Part shown: positions 1 to 6,646 of the stretch, one piece after another
Numbering within the stretch: the stretch's first letter is position 1
Layout: every line of letters begins with the position of its first letter
Origin: Shewanella sp.
GTDB taxonomy: Bacteria; Pseudomonadota; Gammaproteobacteria; Enterobacterales; Shewanellaceae
Direction: 5' to 3'
NCBI GenBank assembly: GCA_004195335.1
Contig: SDWK01000756.1
Coordinates: 1 to 7,048 of the forward strand
Length of the DNA stretch: 7,048 nt
Position numbers and translations under genes: made by a program
The notes under the pieces: generated by a model
What the model was told of the DNA's origin: nothing
The model's database searches: none
The model's input: only the letters and a program-made list of their open reading frames with translations

Positions 1-448
1 GACACTGCGTGGTATTCGCACGCTTGCCGTACGTATTCGAGAGCATCAAGCGAACGCCCAAAGAGTACTTGATACTTTGATAGCGAGTCCAGCCGTCGAA
101 AAAATTTATTATCCGGGTCTTAAAGATCATCCTGGTCATGAGATTGCCGCTAAACAACAAAAAGGCTTCGGCGCTATGCTAAGTTTCGAGCTTAAGGGGG
201 GAGAAGCTGAGTTAGTGGCCTTCCTAGAGCAACTTAGCGTGTTCTCTGTCGCAGAAAGTTTAGGTGGGGTAGAGAGTTTAGTCGCGGTTCCTGCGACAAT
301 GACCCATAGAGCAATGGAGCCCGAGGCTCGAGCCGAAGCAGGGGTAAAAGATACCCTAATCCGTCTTTCTGTAGGTATTGAAGATGCAGATGATTTAGTT
401 GCCGATATTCAGGCAGGGCTTGCTGCGGCATTAGCCGTCAGTTCTTAA
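1..448 (+). CDS. metB: Cystathionine gamma-synthase, C-terminal part (5' end outside window)
   Basis: The reading frame is open from base 2 and gives 148 residues up to the TAA at 446-448. MetB is a cytoplasmic PLP enzyme that joins an activated homoserine ester to cysteine to give cystathionine, the first committed step of transsulfuration towards methionine. The visible part matches the C-terminal domain of E. coli MetB closely: the blocks GHEIAAKQQKGFGAMLSFEL, AESLGGVESL, ATMTH and RLSVGIED are all present in order. The PLP-binding lysine lies upstream, outside the window. E. coli MetB has 386 residues, so a little over a third is seen. MetB, MetC and other gamma-family enzymes share this fold, but the GAMLSFEL and SLGGVESL blocks and the following metL favour MetB. 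metL starts 12 bases after its stop, so the two are probably one transcript. Any MetJ site for the operon would lie upstream of the window. Confidence 0.93.
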   Translation, partial: TLRGIRTLAVRIREHQANAQRVLDTLIASPAVEKIYYPGLKDHPGHEIAAKQQKGFGAMLSFELKGGEAELVAFLEQLSVFSVAESLGGVESLVAVPATMTHRAMEPEARAEAGVKDTLIRLSVGIEDADDLVADIQAGLAAALAVSS

Positions 449-449
449 T

Positions 450-454
450 AGGAG
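450..454 (+). promoter_or_regulatory. Ribosome binding site of metL
   Basis: AGGAG lies six bases before the metL ATG and directly after the metB TAA (446-448), within the 12-base metB-metL gap. It supports the chosen start and translation of both genes from one message. Confidence 0.8.
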
Positions 455-460
455 TTTGAA

Positions 461-2848
461 ATGGCGCGTTGTCATTTGCATAAGTTTGGTGGTTCCAGTC
501 TGGCGGATGCTGACTGTTACCGCCGTGTCGCTCATATCCTTCTCACTCACGGCAATAGCGACGATCTTGTCGTAGTCTCCGCCGCAGGTAAGAGCACCAA
601 CTTTCTTTATAAGTTATTAGCCTTAAAAGATAGCGCCCAGCTGTGGCAGAAAGAGCTGCAGGTGTTGATAGGCTTTCAGCAAAACCTGATCGAGCAGCTG
701 CTCTCAAATGAACAGGCCACAAGTTTAAGAGAGCGCTTGTCCATCGATAAGTACCAACTGATCAGCCTGTTTTCACAGGATGAACTGAAGGAATACGAAC
801 GCAGCGAAGTGGTGAGCTTCGGTGAGCGCTGGTCCGCGCGTCTGCTGGCGGCCTTGCTCAGGGAGTCTGGGGTGGCTGCGATCGATGTCGATGCCAGAAC
901 CTTGTTATTGGCCGACGAAGGTGGCGTGCCGCAGATAATGCTAGTCGAGTCCCGTCAGCGAGTTCGGCAAGTGCTTAATGACCATCCCAATGAAAGGTTA
1001 ATTATCACCGGCTTCATCTGTGCCAACAGTCGAGGAGAAACTCTGTTGCTGGGACGTAATGGATCCGATTATAGCGCCACCCTGATCGCCAGTCTGGCCG
1101 CCATTGAACGGGTGACGATCTGGACCGATGTCGAAGGGGTATTCAATGCCGACCCCAATAAGATCAACGATGCTAAATTGCTGAAGAGTCTTTCTCTGGA
1201 TGAGGCAAACCGTCTCGCTCATCTGGGCTCGCCAGTACTGCATAATCGATCTCTGCAACCTCTTTTCAATACCGAAGTCAGCTTAGCCGTACGTTCGAGT
1301 TACGCCTCTCACACCGACTTTACCCTGATTGCGCCTAAGAGTTCTTCGGCCAGCGCGCCAGTGGTGACTAACCTGGCCAGTGTGTCGCTATTTAACTTCA
1401 GAATCACCACCGAGATCTCCAACTTAGCCGAATTATTGGCAGCGTCAGGGCTAAACCCCTTGGCTCATTGGAAGCTTGCCCATGGCCGGGTTGAGTTGGC
1501 GTTTACCCATGAGAATCAGCAGCAGGTGCGAGCTATCCTCGAATCTGAAGTCCCGGGGGTATCAGATCTGCTTCTACGTGAGGATCTTGGCCTGGTCGCC
1601 CTCGTCAGCGCGGATGCCGAGCTCTATCGTCGTGGCTTTGCCCGGCTGTTGAGTCGTGATGCCAGGCCGTTATTCAATGACGGCTTGAGTCTGGTCACCT
1701 TAGTTCCCTGTGCCAATGTCAACTTACTTACTCAGAAAGTACATAGGCGCTGTGCCGGTCCGCGTAAACGCATTGGTGTGCTCTTGCTGGGTGTGGGTAA
1801 TATCGGCGAGGCCTGGGTCGATCTGTTTACGCGCGCACGTATATCCCTAAATAAAGAGTTGGAAGCCAGTGTCGAACTGGTCGGCTTATTGAGTTCAAAG
1901 AAAGCCTTGTTGAAAGAGAAGGGGATAGGTTTAGCCTCCTGGAAGCAAGAGTTTGATCAGCAAGCGACCCCTTGGGTGTATGATCAGCTGTTCGAACAGA
2001 TCCAAGCTCTGGACTGCGATGAGATTATCGCACTGGATATCAGTGCGAGTGCCAGCCTGACCCTACATTATCCTGAGTTTTTTGCCCGCGGTATTCATGT
2101 GGTCAGTGCGAATAAGTTGGCCGGCTCTGGTCCATTGGCTTTCTATCGCGAGCTTAAGCAGCAACTTGGAAATCGCAGGTTGTTTTGGCGCTATAACGCC
2201 AGTTGTGGTGCGGGGTTACCGGTGCAACATGCACTCAATGACCTACATAATAGCGGCGATAGTATCGAAGCCGTCGGTGGCATATTTTCCGGAACCCTTT
2301 GTTGGTTGTTTGAACATTATGACGCCAATAAGCCCTTCTCAGAGTTAGTCCTCGAAGCTAAAGGCTTAGGTATCACCGAGCCCGATCCCAGAGACGATCT
2401 TTCCGGCCGCGATATGCAGCGTAAGTTGTTAATACTGGCTCGTGAAATTGGCCATGAGATAGAGCTTGAAGATATTGAGCTTAACTCCTTAGTGCCAACG
2501 GCATTAGCTAATATTCCACTGGATCAATTCCTTGAGCGTATCACCGAACTCGATGGTGAGATGTTACAGCAGTTCCATGCGGCAGCGGAGCAAAATAAGG
2601 TGCTTCGTTATGTGGCGGGGCTGGATTTAGTTAATGGTCAGTTAAAGGCTGGAGTAGGTATCCAGTGGGTTGACAGAGACCATGCCTATGCCAATTTGAC
2701 TCCGGGCGATAATGTCTTTGTGATCCGCAGTGCCTTCTATCAGGACAACCCTCTGATCATCAGAGGGCCCGGAGCCGGGCGTGAAGTGACGGCTGCGGCG
2801 GTGCAATCGGACTTGGCGCAGATCTGCCGGGATCTGTTACAGGAGTAA
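461..2848 (+). CDS. metL: Bifunctional aspartokinase / homoserine dehydrogenase (MetL type)
   Basis: This 795-residue cytoplasmic enzyme phosphorylates aspartate (N-terminal half) and reduces aspartate semialdehyde to homoserine with NAD(P)H (C-terminal half). E. coli MetL has 810 residues, so the gene is full length. The aspartokinase domain covers about residues 4-295, with KFGGSSLAD at 8-16, the GRNGSDYSA block at 198-206 and WTDVEGVFNADP at 221-232. Residues about 305-430 form a linker region that should hold the ACT-like regulatory domains. The homoserine dehydrogenase starts near 437 with the nucleotide-binding GVGNIGEAW (444-452), then SANKLAGSGP (549-558), YNASCGAGLPV (578-588), GIFSGTL (607-613), the catalytic-region GLGITEPDPRDDLSGRD (635-651) and a C-terminal RGPGAGREVTAAAVQSDL block. 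The start ATG follows AGGAG at 450-454. MetL rather than ThrA is inferred from its position after metB and from the resemblance of motifs to E. coli MetL. In E. coli this isozyme is repressed by MetJ. Confidence 0.96.
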   Translation: MARCHLHKFGGSSLADADCYRRVAHILLTHGNSDDLVVVSAAGKSTNFLYKLLALKDSAQLWQKELQVLIGFQQNLIEQLLSNEQATSLRERLSIDKYQLISLFSQDELKEYERSEVVSFGERWSARLLAALLRESGVAAIDVDARTLLLADEGGVPQIMLVESRQRVRQVLNDHPNERLIITGFICANSRGETLLLGRNGSDYSATLIASLAAIERVTIWTDVEGVFNADPNKINDAKLLKSLSLDEANRLAHLGSPVLHNRSLQPLFNTEVSLAVRSSYASHTDFTLIAPKSSSASAPVVTNLASVSLFNFRITTEISNLAELLAASGLNPLAHWKLAHGRVELAFTHENQQQVRAILESEVPGVSDLLLREDLGLVALVSADAELYRRGFARLLSRDARPLFNDGLSLVTLVPCANVNLLTQKVHRRCAGPRKRIGVLLLGVGNIGEAWVDLFTRARISLNKELEASVELVGLLSSKKALLKEKGIGLASWKQEFDQQATPWVYDQLFEQIQALDCDEIIALDISASASLTLHYPEFFARGIHVVSANKLAGSGPLAFYRELKQQLGNRRLFWRYNASCGAGLPVQHALNDLHNSGDSIEAVGGIFSGTLCWLFEHYDANKPFSELVLEAKGLGITEPDPRDDLSGRDMQRKLLILAREIGHEIELEDIELNSLVPTALANIPLDQFLERITELDGEMLQQFHAAAEQNKVLRYVAGLDLVNGQLKAGVGIQWVDRDHAYANLTPGDNVFVIRSAFYQDNPLIIRGPGAGREVTAAAVQSDLAQICRDLLQE

Positions 2849-3090
2849 GAAGGCTGCTTCGCTTCTAGGGCGCTACGTTTCGAGAGAAGAGCAAAAGCTT
2901 TTCCTCGTAGCAGCTTTGCTGCGTCCTCGCAGGGCGAAGCCCGTTCTCGGAGGCGATTTTTGCCGTCCTCCAGTAACGAAGTCGCATCCTTATCTCATGC
3001 GTCCTCGCAGGGCGAAGCCCGTCCTCGGAGGCGCTTTTTGCCGAACTCGTAGGCGTTCTTAAGCCGTCCTCCAGCGACAAAGTCGCGTTC
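2849..3090. repeat. Mosaic of small hairpins and direct repeats between metL and metF
   Basis: This non-coding stretch is built from recurring short palindromic units. Unit A occurs at 2920-2965 and again at 2998-3043, 46 bases with two differences (2945/3023 and 2956/3034). Each copy has a GGGC-gaa-GCCC hairpin flanked by an outer CCTC/GAGG pair and is followed by five T (2957-2961 and 3035-3039). Unit B occurs at 2962-2985 and 3063-3086, 24 bases with three differences; the second copy is a perfect GCGAC-aaa-GTCGC hairpin. Another hairpin, GCAGC-ttt-GCTGC, lies at 2910-2922. I associate GC-rich mosaics of this look with Shewanella intergenic regions, similar in spirit to REP/BIME elements; that is recollection, not a search. 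The hairpin-plus-T layout could end or attenuate metBL transcription and protect the mRNA end. An apparent minus-strand reading frame across it is only the repeat translated. Confidence 0.8.
2926..2961 (+). terminator. Possible terminator-like hairpin after metL (repeat copy 1)
   Basis: CCTC (2926-2929) can pair with GAGG (2950-2953) around an inner GGGC-gaa-GCCC stem, and five T follow at 2957-2961. The stem has an asymmetric internal loop and three bases separate it from the T-run, so it is weaker than a textbook terminator. A second near-identical copy lies 78 bases further on (3004-3039). One or both may end the metBL transcript. Confidence 0.35.
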
Positions 3091-3137
3091 CTTCTTTCTA
3101 AGAACTATCATATTTGTATTTAGTACTCTATTTGCTA

Positions 3138-3165
3138 TTGACTTAAATCAGAGACTCTCTAATAT
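3138..3165 (+). promoter_or_regulatory. Predicted sigma70-type promoter of metF
   Basis: TTGACT at 3138-3143 fits the -35 consensus in five of six positions. TAATAT at 3160-3165 fits the -10 consensus in four of six, with a 16-base spacer. The start site would fall near 3172, directly at the MetJ boxes, so bound repressor would block RNA polymerase. This agrees with metF having its own promoter rather than being read only from metBL. Confidence 0.55.
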
Positions 3166-3173
3166 GGATGTAT

Positions 3174-3189
3174 AGACGTCCAAACGTCT
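3174..3189 (+). promoter_or_regulatory. MetJ operator: two tandem met boxes
   Basis: Two abutting 8-base boxes, AGACGTCC (3174-3181) and AAACGTCT (3182-3189), each match the MetJ consensus AGACGTCT in seven of eight positions. MetJ with S-adenosylmethionine binds tandem met boxes cooperatively as repressor dimers. A weaker third box, AAACGAAT (3190-3197, five of eight), may extend the operator. The site sits at the predicted transcription start, 47 bases before the metF ATG. Confidence 0.88.
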
Positions 3190-3191
3190 AA

Positions 3192-4126
<935 letters not shown>

Positions 4127-4163
4127 TGTTGAGTTGTAAGCTACGAGCTACGAGTTGAAATCT

Positions 4164-4192
4164 ATGCCCTGCCTTATCGGCGGGGCATTTTT
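4164..4192 (+). terminator. Rho-independent terminator of metF
   Basis: A ten-pair stem with one G-T wobble, 4164-4173 pairing with 4179-4188, encloses a five-base loop and runs into five T (4188-4192). It lies 38 bases after the metF stop. A short tandem duplication, CTACGAG twice (4141-4154), precedes it. Confidence 0.88.
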
Positions 4193-4223
4193 GTAGTGCG
4201 AGATAATAGTTTATTCCGAGTTA

Positions 4224-4246
4224 ACTTAAGCGGGGCGAGCTTAAGT
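4224..4246. repeat. Short inverted repeat in the metF to rcsF-like spacer
   Basis: ACTTAAGC (4224-4231) and GCTTAAGT (4239-4246) form a perfect 8-base inverted repeat around seven bases. GAGTTAA also occurs on both sides, at 4218-4224 and 4256-4262. No T-run follows, so it does not look like a terminator. It could be an operator for the downstream gene, but nothing in the sequence says so. Confidence 0.4.
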
Positions 4247-4328
4247 CGTGACGAGGAGTTAATTTGTCCCCGATGAGCAGTTCTGGATTCAATACAATAT
4301 ATCTTTGATGAATGATAATGTGTGTGAG

Positions 4329-4357
4329 TTGAACTGACCCTGTTGGTTCTTTATGAT
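4329..4357 (+). promoter_or_regulatory. Predicted promoter of the RcsF-like lipoprotein gene
   Basis: TTGAAC (4329-4334) and TATGAT (4352-4357) are separated by 17 bases and match the -35 and -10 consensus in four and five of six positions. Transcription would start near 4364, giving a leader of about 100 bases before the preferred ATG at 4465. Confidence 0.5.
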
Positions 4358-4464
4358 GAAGTCTTGGCTGTTTGAGAAAAGTTCTGAGTTGGTGAGACTG
4401 TTTATGTTTCTCAACACTCTCTAAATTTATGGATAAGGTAAGGAAGAATTTAAGGATGAATTTG

Positions 4465-4839
4465 ATGAAGATTCTAGTTGCAGCGGCCCTGGTGCTATCC
4501 CTGTCGGCATGTCATGGAATAAGATTGAACACGAGTATGAGCCCGAGTGTCGATGAGTCCTTAAGAACCTATAAGGTGGAAGAGTACTCAATTGCTGAAA
4601 TTCAGCGTTATAAAGCAGAGTCCTTAGGTAAGGTCGTCTCCTCTTTTTGCAGAACATGGCCGACTCAACCTAAGCCCACAGAGTCTCTCCTTCTGGGGGA
4701 GCTAAAGTATAAAACTCAGAGGTTAGGCGGGAACGGTGTGGTGGTCATGGAGTGTGTCGACCATCGCCTCAATACCAGCTGCAGTGATTACTTAGAGTGC
4801 AGAGCCTTAGCCTATCGCGTCGATTTCGATAGTTTATAG
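4465..4839 (+). CDS. rcsF: RcsF-like outer-membrane lipoprotein
   Basis: E. coli RcsF is an outer-membrane lipoprotein that senses envelope damage and signals to the Rcs phosphorelay through IgaA. The ATG at 4465 is preferred because AAGGA (4452-4456) lies eight bases before it and it gives a compact signal MKILVAAALVLSLSAC with lipobox LSAC (Cys16). An in-frame ATG at 4429 has no clear ribosome site. The product has 124 residues. The second residue of the mature protein is His rather than Asp, which fits outer-membrane sorting. Residues about 54-120 resemble the RcsF signalling domain: LGKV, a cysteine, then GGNGVVVMEC, CSDYLEC and ALAYRVD. Its four cysteines (62, 97, 106, 112) have spacings 35, 9 and 6, the same as Cys74, 109, 118 and 124 of E. 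coli RcsF, which form the disulfides 74-118 and 109-124. The proline-rich linker typical of E. coli RcsF is not obvious. No rcs kinase or regulator gene is nearby, so its partners are unknown here. Confidence 0.72.
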   Translation: MKILVAAALVLSLSACHGIRLNTSMSPSVDESLRTYKVEEYSIAEIQRYKAESLGKVVSSFCRTWPTQPKPTESLLLGELKYKTQRLGGNGVVVMECVDHRLNTSCSDYLECRALAYRVDFDSL

Positions 4840-4851
4840 GAGTGTTCAGTT

Positions 4852-4930
4852 CTCGTTAATTAGCCTATGAATATCTTCATCGTGTCAGATATATTCGGAG
4901 TTTCAGCTCATCTGATGCTGTGTTAACGAG
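4852..4930. repeat. Inverted repeat just after the RcsF-like gene
   Basis: CTCGTTAA (4852-4859) and TTAACGAG (4923-4930) are a perfect 8-base inverted repeat with 63 bases between. Smaller pairs sit inside (GAATAT 4869-4874 with ATATTC 4891-4896, and TCAGAT 4884-4889 with ATCTGA 4910-4915), though these two interleave and cannot both form. The stretch may be a structured 3' end or the scar of a lost segment. No T-run is present. Confidence 0.3.
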
Positions 4931-4941
4931 CTTAAACGTAG

Positions 4942-5184
4942 AATAGCCATCCTCTTCAATCACTGCCTTGTTCAGCTATCCTACGGGAGCTCTGAAACGA
5001 GAATTTTGAAGTGGCTTGGGTACACACCCATCATCAACGCCGTTCGAATCCGTTTCTCTTCGCCTTTAATATGGCCTGTTTAGAAGATGGTTCACCTTTC
5101 GGTGTTTTTCAAGGTAGTTGGCACTCTTTGCTTAGGCATGGTGTCAGCTTGTATGATGGGGTGAATCATCCTGCGGATGAGTAA
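4942..5184 (+). pseudogene. Decayed remnant of an unrecognised gene
   Basis: There is no intact gene between 4840 and 5176, but one frame looks coding. From 4996 to the TAA at 5182-5184 it reads about 62 residues with ordinary codon use and few rare codons, including EVAWVHTHHQRRSNPFLFAF and a later GVFQGSWHSLLRHGVSLYDG stretch. The same frame continues upstream to 4942 (NSHPLQSLPCSAILREL) across a TGA at 4993-4995. Further stops lie at 4939, 4933 and 4924. Near 4867 the same frame has an ATG followed by NIFIVSDIFGVSAHL before a stop, possibly another scrap of a gene. I do not recognise the protein. Its last codons overlap the ATG of the CWC gene by eight bases, the arrangement expected of a once translationally coupled pair. 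Alternatively, sequence errors hide a functional gene. The competing frame at 4916-5082 uses more rare codons and looks like a shadow. Confidence 0.45.
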
Positions 5185-5428
5185 ACTAGAGATAACAGTG
5201 ATGACTCAATCGATCAATAAGTCCGATATTTGCCCCCTTTGCCAACGACAGAATGCCTGTGCCGTTATTGAGGGGAAAGATCTCAAAGATTGCTGGTGTA
5301 ACCACACCACCTTTCCGTCAAAAAACATGGTCGAAGAGGGGACTCTCGATCTCAAGGGTTGCATCTGTGAGAGGTGTATAGCTAAGCTAAAAGAGGAGGC
5401 CGATTTAGGGCTGAAGAGGTTAGATTGA
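5177..5428 (+). CDS. Small cysteine-rich CWC-family protein
   Basis: This 83-residue protein has eight cysteines: CPLC at 19-22, Cys28, the eponymous CWC at 39-41, and CICERC at 62-67. The order CPLC...NAC...CWCN...CxCxxC matches the cysteine-rich CWC family as I know it. Those are small bacterial proteins of unknown function, about 70-90 residues long; zinc binding is a reasonable inference from the paired cysteines. It has no signal peptide or membrane segment, so it is probably cytoplasmic. The start is uncertain. The ATG at 5177 overlaps the stop of the decayed upstream frame by eight bases, but the ATG at 5201 (MTQSINKSDICPLC, 75 residues) would bring the N-terminus closer to the first motif, with a weak GAGA (5189-5192) before it. 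Neither has a strong ribosome site, which fits translation once coupled to the damaged gene upstream. Confidence 0.75.
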   Translation: MSKLEITVMTQSINKSDICPLCQRQNACAVIEGKDLKDCWCNHTTFPSKNMVEEGTLDLKGCICERCIAKLKEEADLGLKRLD

Positions 5429-5657
5429 AGCAAGACTATGAGATCCACATTTCATTCTCATCAAGTAGGAAATCTGTTTAGATCTACAAATACTCCCGAT
5501 ACGAATGCCTCCCCCCCAAATGGTGTGATTTTGCTAATCAGCAATGGCACAAATAGGGCTGATACTCGCATTTTAGTTGGCTCTCCCTTGGTGTCTCTGG
5601 CCAATGTTTACTATGCTTGGATCGATTCTCTTGTCTGAGTGTTTAACTGGTGAATGC

Positions 5658-5662
5658 GAGGT
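5658..5662 (+). promoter_or_regulatory. Ribosome binding site choosing the deacetylase start
   Basis: GAGGT lies six bases before the ATG at 5669 and inside the first codons of the alternative start at 5654, which has no ribosome site of its own. This favours 5669. Confidence 0.65.
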
Positions 5663-5668
5663 GAGCTT

Positions 5669-6499
5669 ATGGGCCAAAGGGTTAGGCTGACTCTGATACT
5701 TCTCATTCTTGCTATCAGCGTAACAGGCTGCCATCTCAAGAATGGAAGATCACAATCCGGTGGGGCATATAATATGGAGTCAGTGGAGGAGGTGGCAGAC
5801 CCCTTATCTGTTATTGCCATTTTTGCTCATCCGGACGATGAAACTTGGATATCGGGAACGTTAGCAAAATTGGCAGACCATGGCGTAAAAGTCTTTCCGG
5901 TATATGCCACTTCCGGAGATGCAGGGAGTGACCATTCAGGGCAAGGGTTATCGGGCTCAGAGTTAGCGCTGATTCGAGAGCAAGAAGCGATAGCTGCCTC
6001 TCAAATATTAGGTCTTGAATCACCGGTATTTTTACGTCTCCCTGATGGCAAGCTCAATCAATATCGTCAAGAGGTTATTAAACAGCTGAACAGCATACTC
6101 GAGCGGGAAAAACCTACTGCTATTTTCACATTTGCAGAGGGAGGGATAACGGATAATCGAGATCATAAAACGATGAATAGACTAGTTTCAGCACATTTTA
6201 ATCAGTTTGCTGGTTACTTTGGAATATCTGATTCCAGGGCTAAAGGCTTGGCAATATCGGCTAATAAGTTTGGCTTTGATTACAATCTTGCTATGCCTAT
6301 TGAGGATGCAAATGTCACTATTCGAGTCGATGTTTCATCGTATAAAGCTAAAAGGGTGAAGGCGATGGCAAGCCATAAGACTCAATTTCCTTCCATTATG
6401 ATCAAAGCCTATGCAGATTATGCCGAGTCTGTTCCTGTGGAGGAGATTATTACCGTTAATGGGGATAAGTGGCTCATTCTTCTGAGGCGATTAAAGTGA
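5669..6499 (+). CDS. PIG-L/LmbE-family deacetylase, predicted lipoprotein
   Basis: The 276-residue product begins with a lipoprotein signal: basic MGQRVR, a hydrophobic stretch, then lipobox VTGC with Cys21, followed by His, so it should be anchored in the outer membrane facing the periplasm. The catalytic domain starts near residue 46 with AIFAHPDDETW; AHPDDE (53-58) is the zinc-binding signature of the family, where His and Asp are metal ligands and the next Asp is the general base. The third ligand is probably the His of TDNRDHKTMNR (His166). LRLPDGKL (122-129) and a C-terminal SHKTQFP block (235-241) also fit the family. Known members remove acetyl groups from N-acetylglucosamine-type sugars (PIG-L, MshB) or related amides (BshB). 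The substrate here cannot be told; a periplasmic location suggests an envelope or imported glycan, which is inference. No sugar-pathway gene lies beside it, and it appears to stand alone, facing a convergent gene. Length is normal for the family. Confidence 0.85.
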   Translation: MGQRVRLTLILLILAISVTGCHLKNGRSQSGGAYNMESVEEVADPLSVIAIFAHPDDETWISGTLAKLADHGVKVFPVYATSGDAGSDHSGQGLSGSELALIREQEAIAASQILGLESPVFLRLPDGKLNQYRQEVIKQLNSILEREKPTAIFTFAEGGITDNRDHKTMNRLVSAHFNQFAGYFGISDSRAKGLAISANKFGFDYNLAMPIEDANVTIRVDVSSYKAKRVKAMASHKTQFPSIMIKAYADYAESVPVEEIITVNGDKWLILLRRLK

Positions 6500-6592
6500 A
6501 ATAAGTTCTCTTTTATCTGACCAATTTAGAGGGGCAAGAGGGCAAACATTATTGAGTAAAGGTTAATAATGACAGATTAAGTGGTTGAAGAA

Positions 6593-6621
6593 TGAAAGAG
6601 GCAAAATATATCCCTCTTTCA
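6593..6621. terminator. Possible terminator hairpin between convergent genes
   Basis: TGAAAGAGG (6593-6601) and CCTCTTTCA (6613-6621) form a perfect nine-pair stem with an eleven-base loop. It lies between the ends of the deacetylase gene and the minus-strand gene, where a shared terminator is expected. Neither side has a true T-run: the plus side continues ACTTAAGTAAG and the minus side reads TTCTTCAA. Its role is therefore unsure. Confidence 0.4.
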
Positions 6622-6646
6622 CTTAAGTAAGTTAAGCCTGTAATAC

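Noticed and set aside
998..1258. Minus-strand frame inside metL
   Set aside because: It lies wholly within the well-conserved aspartokinase domain of metL and has no features of its own.
2865..3080. A 71-residue minus-strand reading frame between metL and metF
   Set aside because: It is the hairpin repeat read as protein; its recurring EDGLRPART-type peptide simply mirrors the DNA repeat units.
2849..3090. CRISPR array
   Set aside because: The repeats are irregular in length and spacing, are themselves palindromic mosaics, and have no uniform spacers or cas genes nearby.
4353..4424. A 23-codon frame before the RcsF-like gene (a possible leader peptide)
   Set aside because: Its ATG overlaps the predicted -10 element, it has no ribosome site, and it shows no regulatory codon run.
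5438..5638. A 66-residue plus-strand reading frame before the deacetylase gene
   Set aside because: There is no ribosome site, it uses several rare codons (AGA, AGG, GGA, CTA), it runs through a seven-C run at 5511-5517, and I see no family. Another frame nearby (5482-5562) is equally open. The 5429-5668 spacer therefore holds no gene I can support.
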